Positions 12,881 through 26,700 of a stretch of DNA of 64,000 nucleotides are shown in pieces; the stretch's first letter is position 1; the number at the start of each line of letters is the position of its first letter. Under the pieces are notes generated by a model. The model had not been told where the DNA came from. It did not search any database and saw only the letters and a program-made list of their open reading frames with translations. The position numbers and the translations under genes are program-made. The stretch is taken from the NCBI GenBank assembly GCA_013397795.1, contig VZTJ01005925.1:178156-242155 (forward strand), in the 5' to 3' direction. Origin of the DNA: Orthonyx spaldingii (Eukaryota; Chordata; Aves; Passeriformes; Orthonychidae).

Positions 12881-15800
12881 TTTGCCATAATACTTTGGAA
12901 TACTTGTTGCAGTTGTTTTTGCAGGCTGGGAGCTAAAGGAGCAGAGCCCTGCTCAGAAAGAAATGATAAAGGAGGGTGCCAGTCATATATCCCAGAAATA
13001 TCCTTGCAAAACCTTACAGTTGTTTTTGGGAACTGCCCGGTGCTGCTTTTATTACTTATAAATGCCAAGGAAGAAATTAAATTGCTTTTCATACGGTATC
13101 CCTCCAACCTGGGGAAGTTTCTGTTGAAGTCTCTGGAGGAGAGAGCTTTACTTAATCCCCTTAAAATTGGTCTGGGTGCTCCAGGTTGTTTTGCTGTTCA
13201 AGCCCTGTTTGTCCTTGGGTCTTCCCTTGCTGTTCTGAGGATGGGGAAGATGGGTGGCTGCTTTTGGGGCACTTTATTTATTGCATTATTCTGTGGTGTG
13301 GGTTGTGAACTGACTCTGGTTGGGGTTTGCTGTTTTTAAACTCATTTTTTGATTTGTGGTACTGAAGACTTTGTGAATTACCTGCTCTTGAAGCACCTTT
13401 CCTTCCATTTCTGATGACTTATTTGCTAGAAGGGATAATTAAAAATTACAAGTCTGGAGGTATGGCAGAGACAGTGGGGTGGTGGAGGAGATTTTCTTTG
13501 CTGAGGCTGTGTCGTGAACAAAACCTTGGACACTTTGAGCAAAACTCCATGTGGCAGAAAGAAAATAGAACAGTTTGACTTGATGAGGATTTATGTCTGT
13601 TGGGTTTCTCTGATGTTAAATACTGTCTACCACAGAAGCTGAGTTATTAAACCTCGATGACTGATGTATCTACACAGACTGAGGAGTGACCCTGAACCTT
13701 TGCTAAGCTTTGAAAACCCAAAGTTCATTTATTTAGATTTTCTTTCTCTATCTCTAAAACGAGAATGATGAAAAGGAATTGAAGGCTCACCCAAGAAGGT
13801 CAGAGAAGAGCAGGAGCCCTCAGAGGCGACAGAGTTGTTGTGAACATAACATTTCTACAAGACCTGACTTTCAGGCTACATTCTCTTGAACTCTGCTGAA
13901 ATTAGAGGACTGGACTTTGTACATTCATCAGCCCTTGACTGGGATATTTACCTGACCACTCCACACCTTGAGTTTTGGCAATCACTGCTCAATATTTCTT
14001 CTTAAATTGATGATGTGTGCACTAAATACTCTCTGAATATGAGCAGTAGGAGATCTTTTGGGTACCCAAGGCACAGCATTAGTGAGCTGTGCTTTACCTG
14101 CAGCAGGGCTGGTTTTTCCAATGCTGAGAGCCTGGGGGAGAGGAAACTTTAAACAGTGCTGGACTTGCTTCCTCAACTTTTGTAAACTCTCAGATTTTCC
14201 CAAGGCTTTGGGTTTTAAAGACAGAAGAGAGAATAGACCCTCTACAGCCACATGTTTTAGTCTTGAGCCACTATAAAAACTGACTTTATCTGGGATGCCT
14301 TGTGCCAGGTTTGCAGCATCCCAGGACTTGAAGCAGTACTTTAATATTATTTTAATAAATAATTAATGTATTTTAATATTAGTTATTTCCTCCCTGATAT
14401 CCCAGGATGCAGATTCACACACACAGACCTCCAAACACACACACAAAAAACTTTTTTATTTTGCACTTTTGCAGCATTCAATTAGACACAAAGTAATGAA
14501 AGAAAGGAGTTAATTTCTCCCCTGTTTCCAATGAATTTTGTATAGGAAGCAGGCATGTGCATTGGCATCACTCTGTGCTGAAGAGCAGAACTCTGCTGGG
14601 TCAATGATTCCAGTTAAGCAGCCCCAAGACACACTCTGGGGCTGATAACAGCCCCTGAATAAGAGCAGCCTTACAGACCACTCTGGGATCAGCCTGCCAG
14701 GTCAAAGGCTATTTATTGCCAGAAAGTGTGGCATGGCAGGGTTCTTCCAGATCTGCCACCCCTCAAACTGTTTCCAGACACAGCAAAGTGTGAGCTTGCT
14801 CAAGCTGATATTAACATTTAATTTTTAATGGACGACTTAAACTGACCACCATAAGTCTCAGAGGTCAAGTGTTGTTTTGGTTTGTATCACTTAATTTCTG
14901 TTTTTTCAGTAGGGCTCTGACAAAATGCTGAGAAAATCATGTCTGTGTCAGGATTGTTCTATTCCCTTTAGTGTCTTGTGTATTTAAACTTCTACTCAAT
15001 ACTATAAATACCCTCTTGTTTCCCAGGATTTTCCAAGGAATAGAAAGCTTATTTAAGTTTTTAAACAGCTGTAGTAATAGGCAAACATGTCATTAAGATC
15101 CTAATCAAATACACACAATTATTTTATTGTGCAAGCTTGGAGTTTTAATAGAATTAAAAATACAATTGAATTCAAGTCTGAGGTAACATAATCCCCCTCT
15201 GTGGTTCTGCTGATTGGAATTTTAAATTCCACGCAAGAATAAATGGAAATCAGTCTCTTTTGTAGAGCACCACGGTGCCAAAATGTGTCATCTGTAATGA
15301 CATGCTCATCAGATTTGGTTGCATAATTTGTACCTTTAATTTATTGGGCAATGAGACTCTTAATGTGTACTTCATGTGTCTCCAAAGGTTCTATTTGGCC
15401 GCCAGCCTGAAAAATATCAATATTGTAAGGATTAAGCAACCAAACAAAAAATCAAAGAGTCCAACAGAGAGACTGAATCAATGCAAAAGAAACGTTTGGG
15501 TTGCGTGGAGTCATTGGACAAGGCAGAGGGATAAAGCTGCGGAGAAATCGATGTGCCAAAGGACAGACAGACAGCAGCACCTTCTCCAGCTCAGCCAGGT
15601 GCTGCAAGGCTTGGAAAAACAAATGGAAGGTCTGTGCTGGTGAGATCAGTGTTGGGGATGGGGTGATTGTCCAGCCCACCCCAGCAAACCCCTGTTTCCT
15701 GGTGTTTTACCCCAAGAAGTGTCTCAGCCAAGCGTGGCTCAGCGGTGTGAGACTGGCTCCACACCACGTCAAGGATGGGGGTAGTTGTGTAGATACAGAA

Positions 15801-17836
15801 AAATTCTGAAGAGTCTTGAGAAGGAGAAGAGTTGAAAGGTCGTGGAAAACACAACCTACGTAGTTTATCCACAGGATGGGTTGGAAATGGGTTTTGAGTG
15901 CAAATCTGTAATTAACAGCCCTGTAATTGACTCATGGGCCCATCGTGTGTACAATTAACTCCTTTCTGCTCGTGTTGGACAAGCACTCCTTTGATCCACA
16001 CAGAGTTTGTAATTTCAGATCTATAGTTTTTAACTGAAAATCCATGTGGCTGAAGAAGATTAAAGTCTCCTCAAGGAGGACACTGCCAGCACACGCAGTA
16101 TTTCTGTCTGATTTAAGGGTTTTGAGGATCTTGTACCCTGAAGGTGACATGTTCCCTGTCAGACATGAGACAAACCAAAAATTGAAGCTTTTTAAAAATT
16201 TGTCAGTGGATCTGTCATGGATTTTTGTAATTAGCCAATAATCTCTGTGACCGTGAAGCTTTTGGAGATCTGCTGACACTGAGCTCCCTGGGGCTGCTGC
16301 AAAGGTGTGGGTTTGATTTTTCTGTGGGCTCACAGAGCTGATCCCATCAGGGAAATCTCTGGAGCTTGTAAATCAGGCAAAGAAAAAAGCGTAATTATTT
16401 CCTGTGATACATTCTCATGCGTTTCACAGTGAGAGCTCTTAGAGAAGCAGCTCTGGCTGCTTTATTTTTACATTTTTTAACTCCTTCGCCTTTCAAAGGC
16501 CCGTCTTTCCACGAAAATTTATGGTGGGTGCAAAATTTCTCATCTCCCAAACAAACCAAGTAGCTGGAAAGGAGCAGCCAATTAAGATGCACGATGCTGT
16601 GCCCTAAGTGACAGCCCATAAATCAGAGCCCGTGGAATATTACATTTTAATGCACTGCCTGAGCCTCGTGCTCCGTGCATCCACAGCCCCCGGCATTGCT
16701 TGGGGATGAAGTCACTCCTTGAGGGAAGTGAGGGAGGTCACACTGATGCTATAAAAAGGTGTCAGGCCTTTGGTATGTTGTTTGTAGAAGTAAAAGAAAC
16801 AAGATTCTGGGCATCTGCTCGCTCTCACTGTTGGAGGAGGTGTTTAGGAACCTAAAGTGGGTTCCTTTCTTGCTGCTATTTAATAAATGTGATTTATTAG
16901 GAGACTGAAGAATGCTGTTAGCAGAAAGGCTTGGGAGAAAAATTAACAGAAAGCATGAGTTGAAGGGGTGAAGCTCAGAGCAAACTCACTAAATTTGGCA
17001 AGGAACACACACACAAAACAATGCGCTTGGGCACTAAAAAACCCCAACAGTCAAGAAACAGGGTCAAGAAAATCACCCTTCTGAGTGGAAATGGGTGTTA
17101 AGAGACACACACAGAGCCAGACCCACAATTGTCACAAAAATAACACAAGGATGTGCAGAGTAGCAGCACAAAATTTCCCTCAACTGTATTTTATTCCTCT
17201 TTACTTTGATTTTTAGTGTACGGTGCCTACCCCGCCATGAGATCAGGATACAGAAGGGGCTGTCTGGAGCAGCCCACGCTGATTCCTCTGAACGCTGAGG
17301 TGATTCACACAGCAATGCCACTGCTCCTCTCTTGGGGGTGATCCCCAGCTGAACCCATCCTGAATGTGGGGGATCCTCCCCGCAGGGGCTGCCGGCCAAT
17401 TCTGGTGGGGGGACCTGCCCTGCATCCCTAAACTTTTATGAAGCTGGTCCTGTCTTTGAGAAGATGCCCATCTCTGTCAACTCCTGCTCTTCCCTGAAGG
17501 ATCCTCCAGGATGTGGTGGCTTTGTTTCTTTCATTTCCGAGCGATCAAGCGCTTACAAGGCGAGAAATCGAAGAGATGGGGGAAAAAAACCCCACCCAGC
17601 CCCCACAGCCCCACAATGCAGAAGGAAAGAAGTGACAATGCTGTGAGTGGCAGCGCTTCTTTCCTTGCAGTAAATGAATTCCCTGTGAGTGGCAGGGAGG
17701 TGGAGGGGGCTGTTCCTGGTCTGTCACTCCAAAGGGCAGCGCATCCTCTGCAGAAAGGGGACCCGGCAGGATCCGACCTCAAGAGCGGCCTCAATCCACC
17801 ACAGGCTCAGCCATAAATATCTCCACAGGCACTGTG

Positions 17837-17864
17837 TTGAGTTTAAACTATTGAGTTTAAACTA
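17837..17864. repeat. 14-bp tandem duplication with GTTTAAAC core
   Basis: Two identical consecutive copies of TTGAGTTTAAACTA. Each contains the 8-bp palindrome GTTTAAAC. Confidence 0.9.
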
Positions 17865-19491
17865 TGTGAGTGCTGCTCAAACAGTTTAAAGGAGAAACAG
17901 ATACCTCTGAGCTCCTCTCCTTTGTGCTGGGGACAGCTCGTGTACCTGAACGTGGGCTGATCCAGTCCTGTCGACTCCGGAGCGATGGTGAGGAGCAGGG
18001 AGCTGCTCCCCAGGCACCAGAGATTGGGTTTGTGGATCAGGGTGGGCAGTGTGCATGCACTGATTGAATATTCCCTCTGGATATATCAATCACTGACCTC
18101 TAAACGTCACACACAGGGTGAAATGCTTGGCAATGAATCAGGTTTGTAGGCTGCTCTCAACACCTGTGCTGTCCTGAGTCCCAAACTTGGCTGGATAAAA
18201 ATTTGGTCCAATAAACCCCTCCCCAGCTGAATTTCCAGGAGGAACCTTGCCCCCGTGTTGGGAAAACAGGAGCACAGACTGCCCTGCTACTGCTGAAGCC
18301 TCGGTGATCTCCACTCTGAACAGGTCCTCTCCACTTCTTTCCAGATGCAAAATTGTGTCCTGCCTTCCAGCTTCCCGCCACCAGAACCGGTGCTCAGCTC
18401 CACCTCTGCTCATTTGTTCGTTTTTGTTGAAATTTAATGATCAAAGCATGAAGTTATAAGGAAGTCCCTCTCCCCCCCCCCTTAAAGATCCTTTCATGAA
18501 TAATTCCTGTGTGCTCATTGTTGCACACAGCAGCCCTGGCAGATGCAGAGGTCAGTCCTTGGCCTACGCAAATGTTAATTCAGAGCTGGATGTCATTCTT
18601 TTTTCCCCTTCCAGGTTGGCAACCCTTTGTTTGAAATGAAAATACCTCTAATTCTCTTTAATTTCTTATGCACAGAAATGCATTAACGATAAGGCAATTT
18701 TAGGCTACTTGAGATTGTTTGACCTCACAAGGTGTAGGAGTTAGTATGGCTTGTATTGCCTGAAATTATAATATCCCACACCTTGCACCCTGCTGTGTGT
18801 CCTGGAAAATCATAACCCTCCAATTGAGAAATAATCTCTGGGTTTGTACCAGTTTAACTGGAGGAGAATATTTCACCTATTCTGTTTTCCCATCTCAGTA
18901 CCACATGGAAGTCCCATAATTAATTAAGTCACATGAGAATTTATGCAAGCAGCTTAGGGAAAATATTAGAAATTGGTGATACTCAGTATAAAAGAAACCT
19001 GAATTTGAATTAAACCCATTGTAGTGCTTTTTATGAATTCATATCTCCTCCTGCCTTTCTTTTTTTCTCATTTGAGGCAACTTCAGAAGATAAAGTTGGA
19101 AGAACAATGAAGCCACATTCTCAGATTTCCAGCCAAAAGGGTGCCCTGCTCCTTTTTTGTCTCGTGTTTATTATTTTACCCCATCAAATAAAATATCAGA
19201 TACTTCTGTTAGAGTAAAGCAACGTGTGGGAGGAACCAAAGGAAAACAGGCTGGAGGCTTCCTCAAGAAAGGCAAAATCTCATTGTTTGCTCCTTATCAA
19301 CAGAGAGCAACAGCCACATTAAATGGAGCTGGATAACAGAGTAATTAATTCCTCTGTCTGAAACTTTGTGTCATCTCTACGTGTGATTAGGGAAGGGCTG
19401 GGATGAAAGGCTTTGTCTCTGGAGCTGCTGCTCTGTTTTATTTCTCGAGGTTATTGTGCCAACATCCTCCTCCAGCGCGCGCCTGGGGCTG

Positions 19492-19521
19492 TATATATAT
19501 TTTATATATATTTTTAATATA
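19492..19521. repeat. AT microsatellite, 30 bp
   Basis: Imperfect TA array interrupted by T tracts. The same 30 bases, with interruptions in the same places, recur at 21101-21130. Confidence 0.85.
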
Positions 19522-20423
19522 CAGTGGGAGTCAGACGTGAGGGCTGGCACATCTGTGCTTCGTGTGAAGCCAGAAAAGGCCCTCAGCCACCAGGCAGATG
19601 TCAAACCCAAAGGTGTGCACAGGGGATGATGCTTTTCCTCTTGATTTCCCCTTACACGTGAAGCTGGATTACCTTGGCCTGGGATCTGAGCAGGGAGGGA
19701 GTGGATGCTCTTGTAGTTTTCCTTTGCTGAAAAACAGCCAAAATGAACGTTTGCCAAGAGTCAGGGAGATTCCAGTGCAGGAGCAGAGCAGAGGGTTGTC
19801 CTGTTTGGTGTCACAGATCCGTGGATGGCCAAACCCATGGGCAGCAAGGGGAGCTGCAGTGTGGTTTATCCTGCAGGTTGTGTCAAAGGTGGATCATTTT
19901 TTCATGAAAAGCCTCATTGAATGGGCCTCCTCTTTTCTTTAAGATAGTTTAGACTATGGAAATAACTGGCATAAAGAGCACCTGCACTGCTGGTTTGTGT
20001 TCTTACCTTTGGTTTCCCATGTGCTGGGGACCTTAAAGATGCACGGGACGGGGAATCCTCCCCTGGAGCTCATGTGCTGAGCCAGGAGTGCTTGGTTTTA
20101 TTGGAATCATCATTATTGTCACAAATGTCCCTGTTCCCACCTGCCTGCACCTTTCTCCCAAGGATAAAGACCTGCCTGGTGGTTCCTGGGCCATTCCCCA
20201 GGCACACTGCTGTGCCCCAATTGCACTGCCCATTTCACGCCAAGCACACACAGACTTTGGAAATGGGGACCACTAATCGTTGTTTTTCCTAGATTTCCTC
20301 AAACCATTTTAAGGCCCATTCGAGGTCAGTGAGAGCTGTGAACCCTTCAAATTATATTCTGAATAGCTTCACATTTGCCCTTTGTATTCATTTGCACTAA
20401 TCAGGCTCTTCCCTGTTATCGCT

Positions 20424-20440
20424 GCGTGAGTCACTCACGC
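20424..20440. promoter_or_regulatory. Perfect 17-bp palindrome centred on an AP-1 motif
   Basis: GCGTGAGT-C-ACTCACGC: 8-bp perfect arms around a single central C. The core TGAGTCA (20427-20433) is the AP-1 (Fos/Jun) consensus, and each arm carries a CpG. Binding is a prediction from motif only. Confidence 0.4.
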
Positions 20441-21071
20441 TTCCACACTCCACTCCTGGAGTTTGCATAGTGTGGTCGATTATGACCCAGTTTGGGTAAT
20501 TTGTCCCCATAATGATTCATTTATCACTATCCAGAACCCACTTCAGCAAAACACTTAAATGTGCTTTCAAATGCTGTACTTACAAAGAATTAAAATAAGC
20601 ACTTGCGTGAATGGTCTGGAGGTGGAGAAATTGTGTGTAATCACGCTTCTCCCTCACTGATAGTACTGACAAATGTTCCACCTTACAGCATTTTGCAAAA
20701 AGTAACAATTGGAGATAAATAATTTTGATAAGCAGAATCAAATAACAGCAGTGTGTCATTCCTGATTAGATTTGACATTGTGCTAACATCCATCTTCCCC
20801 AAACAGCTGCGTTGATGCAAGGCTTTCCTGCTGGAATCCGCCTCTAAATTATAAAACTGTCCAAAATGTACAAAAAGATTTATTTCAATTCCGAGATCAT
20901 TGATTTGCTAGAGAACAACACAGGAAACCGCAGTATTTGCTGGATACCTTCAAAGCACTATTATGCAATTGATTCCTTTGCAATCAAATGCAGAAGAAAT
21001 ATTAAATGGAGTTGCTTCAATGTGAATACTCCACACAGTCAATAGTTCTGCAGCCAGTACAGCTGTTTTTC

Positions 21072-21170
21072 TATATAAATATTTATAGTTTTTTAATATT
21101 TATATATATTTTATATATATTTTTAATATATATATCAACACACACACACACATATATATATATAAAAAAC
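21072..21170. repeat. Compound AT/CA microsatellite
   Basis: About 100 bp of TA- and TTTA-rich sequence, then a (CA)n run of about seven units at 21137-21151, then (TA)n. The local 82-aa frame (21006-21254) is read from this low-complexity DNA and is not a gene. Confidence 0.9.
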
Positions 21171-24100
21171 ATTTATCAGCTGAGTTGTGACAGTGAAAAC
21201 CACCTTGATCTAAGCAAAGTTCTTACTGAAACTCTCCTCTACGTTTTTACTTAAACCACACTGAAAGTTAAATCTTGACTAAATAGGTTGGGGAAAGTTT
21301 CAATGTGTGAAGATGTTGACTCTGAGTACCACTAAATACTTCCTTTAATTTGCATTTGTTAGAAAATTTTCCCATTAAAACGGCAGCAGAGCGTGAGCTG
21401 TGGTAGCGTGAATGGTTTCAGGACAGGACTTTTACACCTTATTAGCACTCCAGTAAGGGAAAAATACTTTAAAAAGCATTAAGGGGGGAAAAAATGTCAT
21501 TAAAAACATATTTGTCAGCTTCCAGAGATGCTAATGAATAGGAACATAATGGCATTAACAGCTGGAGATCATCTTCTTTTCCAGGGAAAACTTTAACCTC
21601 ACACACTTCTTTCATGTTGGTATGGAAATGTGCACTAATGAAAGCTCTTCCCAGGATGGGAACTATTGGGGGGTTTAAGATGTGGCAAAAAAAAGTCTTA
21701 TGTCTACAGTTCTCCTTTATACATATTTATGCTTAAATTATAATTATTTATTTTTAACATAAAAAAAAAAGTCATTACAAAGAGTAACAAGAGGAGGCTG
21801 TGAAAGAAGCCAGAATATCGAGGTCTTACACCTGAATGTTAATTTGTGGTGGTGGTGGCAGCACCGTGCTTGTCACGCAAGGAGGAAAACCCATGAGAAG
21901 ATGTCTGATATTCTCACTGCAAACATCTCTGAGGCTGAAGAGCAATCCTGGGGTGGGAGGGAGGCTGTTTGTGCTTTTCATTAGCCTAATCTCATCAGAG
22001 TTTAATAGCAAAAACATGATGAACCTCATGTTCTTTTCATTAAAGAAACCTGTATCTGCTCTAGTTGCATGCGTGCTATCTGCTGGCATTATTAAGGAGT
22101 TTATCATTCTGACTTCTTATGCAAATTACAAAGGGATTGGAAGGATTTGCTCCACAACTGAGGAACGTACCTGGTGGATCCAGTGGACCTGAGCACTGTA
22201 ATTGGCACCTGAATATGCTGTAGGCAGATGGTGCTGGAGATTGTGCCAGCAGATTACTTCTTGACCACGGCCACTTCTCTGCTGTGTGTTATTTTGTAGA
22301 TTTAAATCTATCCTTTATTCTTGTCAAAATACCAGTGGGAGTGTTTTGAAGTGTAATTTTAAGCTGCTTACTTCTAAAGGTATTAATACAGAGAAATGAA
22401 TCAAGATCACGGCAAAATTTTATAAAGCGTCTTTGTGTTGGGATAAAAGTAACATCTGTGTGTCACTGAGGCTGAGAACTGCACCTGGGACAGGTTTCCC
22501 ATTTATCTCGGAGGAAGAGCAAGAGTTGAGTGCTAAAACTTAGTGCAAACAGACAACCCAAAATGAGCTGACCTTTTCAAGGGAAGGAACTTTCCAGTGC
22601 ACTGGCAGACCCTGCAAATGCACTGCTCTTGCCTTTTTCTCGACTTAACTTCATAACCTCTGGTGATAACTCAGTGACCAGCAGCAAAAGGGCCCTTTCA
22701 ATGAGAAACGTGAAGAATACGTGTAGTCTGACTAGACTGTGAAAATGTGGTGTTTAAAATACTGCAGAGAGATACCCTGGGTGTGTTTGTGCTTTCTGTG
22801 TGAGCACAGCGGCACCAGCTCCACGCATTCCAACTCTGGGATGGTTCAAACAGAATCCGTCTCCCACCTCCCTGACAGTGTCTTAAAACTCTCTTTGAAA
22901 TGTGGTAAAATACTCACTTTGATTCTCACGATGGTGTTTTCAGCCTCAGCTCAGCTGCATTTAAGCTGCAGCTTTCCAAAACCAAACCAGAGCTGTTCAG
23001 GCTGTTGGGCTGTGAGAAAATAAAGAGCTGCTTAGGGGTGAAATAAAGTCATCGCTGCTTTCTGCTGCAATCAGAACAGAAATATTGCAAATGGTGTTTA
23101 AAAGGGAGCAGGAGGAGCCTCCTGGTCACCTGCTCTGGCCTTGCTGTTGTTTGAGCTGCCGTGCCACCACTAAATCAGGAGCAGTGGCAATGAAACGAGT
23201 CAATGGAGCCCCAAAAACACGAAGCACTTTGCCAGGGAAAACCAAACTGCTGTAACACGTGAATCACTGCTCGCCCTCCGAGTCTCTCTGTGTTGTTTGT
23301 TCTGTGTCTGTTTTAGGAGCTGCTTTTTAGTTGCCTTCTTGGCCGAACCAATCCCCCAGCAGGCCTGGGAGAGCTGCTCCAGCTGGGGCAGTGGTAGAGC
23401 CCACACAGCTCTCCATGGACTCATTGCGAGCCAGCTGCAGGTCCAGCACCTCTGGGACACCCAGAGAAACCTCCTCAAAATGCAACCATTTACGGTCTTT
23501 GCTTTTCACCGTCTGCTTTTGATTTCCCCTTTTATCAGACTGAACAAAACACGTTTCGGCTCCAGCTATCAAGGAGCGTCTGAAGGTTTTCCTAGCTCGG
23601 GATTTAGCGGGGAGGAATTCGGAGTTAATGGCCCTGTGTGCGGTGCTGTTGCTAAGAAACCCTGGCTTGGCTCTGTGATGTCCTTTTGCAGTTTGGGGAG
23701 TTCCCCCCCCCGATGGAAACGCTCGTGTTTCAGCTCTTGGCTTGTCCAGAGCAGGGTGTGCTCTGCTCTCAGCCTGCCTGGCTCAGCCCTCGGCAAAGTG
23801 AAGTGGGAATCCAATTCCCCTGTTTTCTACCCACTTTAACCCTCGCTTTCTGAAGTCATGAACCCCCTCCTGCCCTTGGCAGTCCCATTACGTGTTTGCT
23901 GTCTGGGACTGGCCATGCTGCAGCGTTTTCCTGGTCCTAAACATCTCGTATCCAGGAGATACCATCACCTGGCTAGAGACACAGGGACAATTTAAAAGCA
24001 TAACCCATCTGTTTTACACTGGTAATACGCAGTTTTCTCGTTGCCATGGCAAACCTGGAGAGAAGAGCAGAGAGTGATGTTCAGGTGAGGGAACTCTGCC

Positions 24101-26564
24101 TCGGCAGGGAGGCAGGAAACAGGTTTGGGGTCGTTTTCTTTTTAATGGGGTACAGAAATCCATAGGGATGAAACCAGATGCCTCTGTTGTGGGAGTTTCC
24201 TTGAGCCACCACCCTCTCTTGCTCTGACATTTGTATGGGAGAGCCAGGAAATCCTGCACTGAGTCCTTATAGACTCGATGGGACTTGGTTTGCAGGGACG
24301 GCGTTTGTCTGTCTGCTCTGGGTTTGACACCAGGCAAGCAGCACAGCTCCTCTTCCTTTTTCCTGATGTGTGGGTGGAAGGAAAATGCTGGAAGCTGCAG
24401 ATGAAGATGGGGTTTCTAAAGACCAGGGGTCCTTCTTATGCTCAGCTTTCCCAGTGCTTTTCCCTTCCCCAGGCTGGCAGAGCAGTCCCTCAGGTACCTG
24501 GAGCCCAGCATTTCACCCACGTGTCGCTGATGCAGCCCACGTCAGGCTGGCCTTCTGAAATCATTGTGAGACATTGAGGAAAAGCAATTCAGAGGAAAGA
24601 CTGATATTTATATTCTGATGTGTCGGCACTGATAAGGATGAAGTCCACCAAAGACCTTGAAGCTCCACTGGAGAGAGCAGAGGTGGCCTCTGTGCAGCTG
24701 GAGCTGTTCAGGGGGTTGCTTCTTATTTACACATCACAATATCTTGCATTGGTATTGAAATTGAGCAGACTTGGTGCTGATCTCACCCTGGCTTTATAAG
24801 AAATAGAGTAAATAAATCTCTGGCACTCTGTGGGCTCCGGTCACCCTCAGTATGGCACCAAAATTAGTTGGTGGGGCTGTATTATCACTTTTATCTCTTC
24901 TGTGTTTTGGGCATAATTAGCAGGGACACTTTCTGTCAATCAAGTGTCAAAATTAAATGCTTTTCCTTCATCCATCAAAATTCTGTGCCAGAGCCAATGG
25001 TTGTTCCCTTGGGCAGCTGCTGGGGAGCAGAGCGGTGGGCTGGGTTATTAACAGGACAATTAACTTTAAATGCTAATGTTGTTGTTTACACAGGTTCAGG
25101 AGCCTGAGGAAGATGAAAAGCTCTCAGAAATGGTGTCATTCTTGCTGCCAGTGAGGGAAAGGCAGTTGGAGCTGCTCAGGACTGAGCAGTGAGGCTGGAG
25201 GATGCGTCCCTCAGCCCCAGGGGTCTGTCAGGCTGTGAGGGCAGGGTGAGGGTGGCAGCAGGGCACTGTGCTTCCACAGGACTCATTTTGGGGCATGTCC
25301 CACCCATCAAGGGCTGGACACCCAGGATTGGATGCCTGCCTTGATCGGCCCCTTCAGGAGTATTTAAGCTCCATCCTGAAAAGCCAGTTAGACACTGAAA
25401 CACCTCAATTACATCAGGAGCCCAAGGACTGAGGGCAGGTCTGAAAACAAAACGAGTCCCTGAGTCGCTTCAGGGGGTTTTGAATGTTTTAATCAAAACC
25501 TTTTCTGTTCACCTAGTGCTCCATGTCACAGAGAAGACAGAGGCTTTAGAACATCTCCTGCTCTGCTGCTGTTGTGGTTTCACCTGCCTCGCTCCTGCCG
25601 GGGCACTGCAGTGATCTCATCCCTCCCTGTGCCTGCTGCAGCCCGAGCTCCTCACTTGGGCTTGGCACAGAGACATGACTGCTGGAAAATCCCAGCCCTT
25701 CCAAGTGCTGCCTGCAAAATGCTGCTTCCCCAGTCCCGTACTGGTGACAGTTCCTCCTCTTGTCCTTTATTAAAGTTTAATTTCATTGCTTTGCCAAACA
25801 GTCCTGCTGCAAAGGCTACAGATGAAAGTGAGGAAAGGAGGTTAATGCAATATATGTTATCCCTGTCTACAGGGATGTCTGGGGGTTTCACTGCTTTCAA
25901 ATTGCTGAAATGAATGCCACAAGCAAAGTTTACAAATGCAGAGTGAGTAATTTAGATATAAAATTGCTTGGCTGTGAAGCCAAGGTTCAAAGCTAAAGCA
26001 CAAAACCCAGGGAACCCAAAACAAAGAAGACATTGTTTTCTGCAGGTAGGGAAATTTAGAAACAAATTGTTTCCCCCCTTGTCATCGGGAAGAAAAATCC
26101 ACTCAGTGTCACATGAGGCTTTACTACCACGGAGAAAGTGTGGAGGTGCTGCCTCCCCACTGCACATCCCGTGGGATACAACAGAGCTAAAAGCACCTGC
26201 ACAGGAGCGTCTAGAAAACCTAAGAGATAAAAAATAATGAGTCCAACCAAGGCAAACATTTGAATGCTCTGTAATTACTGTTGAATGCCCTACTCATTTT
26301 TTTCCCTGGAAATGTCATAATTTTGACAAATGATCGTGCTCAGGTAGAATGAAAACAACATGACTGAAAAGAAATGGGAAGTGCCCACGAAGTTCTGTTG
26401 AAATGCCATCCCAAATACTGGAGGAGGATGCACTTAGATATCATCAGGACTTGCACATTTTCTAAATCAAACCTTCCCATTGACATACCCTTAAAAACTT
26501 TTGGGTTTTCCTGTGAAAAAAAAACCAACCCAGAAGAGTTTGACACATTTCCTGTGTGGGCACC

Positions 26565-26700
26565 TCCCCAAGTGCCACATCCACTTTGAGCATTTCCAGG
26601 GATGATGATTCCACCACTTTCCTGGACAGCCTGTTCCAGTGCCTGACCACCCTTCATGTGAAGAAATTTTTCCTATTATTCCCTGGCACAACTTCTAAAC
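26565..26700 (-). mobile_element. Old CR1 LINE fragment
   Basis: The + strand shows the reversed CR1 blocks 'ccaagtgccacatcca', 'ccagggatgatgattccac' and 'gacagcctgttccagtgcct', then 'tgaagaaatttttccta' and 'cctggcacaactt'. It belongs to an older subfamily than the copies with the 'ccttccaacccaaacc' end, and the 3' tail is missing. Both strands carry several 60-100-aa shadow frames. Confidence 0.82.

Larger units (their letters stand above)
12881..26564. other. Long repeat-poor intronic stretch
   Basis: About 13.7 kb in which I recognise no LINE copy and no exon. It holds a CA-rich tract (about 14417-14447), a 14-bp tandem duplication (17837-17864) and two AT microsatellites (19492-19521 and 21072-21170). 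It also has a perfect 17-bp AP-1 palindrome (20424-20440) and a short GGT run at about 21846-21858. A TATA-like 'gctataaaaagg' at about 16749 followed by 'aataaatg' at about 16883 could be a decayed LTR, but no ends could be defined. The low repeat density relative to 26-38 kb is consistent with constraint, which only alignment could show. Confidence 0.5.

Noticed and set aside
16740..16900. TATA-like and AATAAA-like words suggesting another LTR
   Set aside because: No TG...CA borders or other LTR features could be found.
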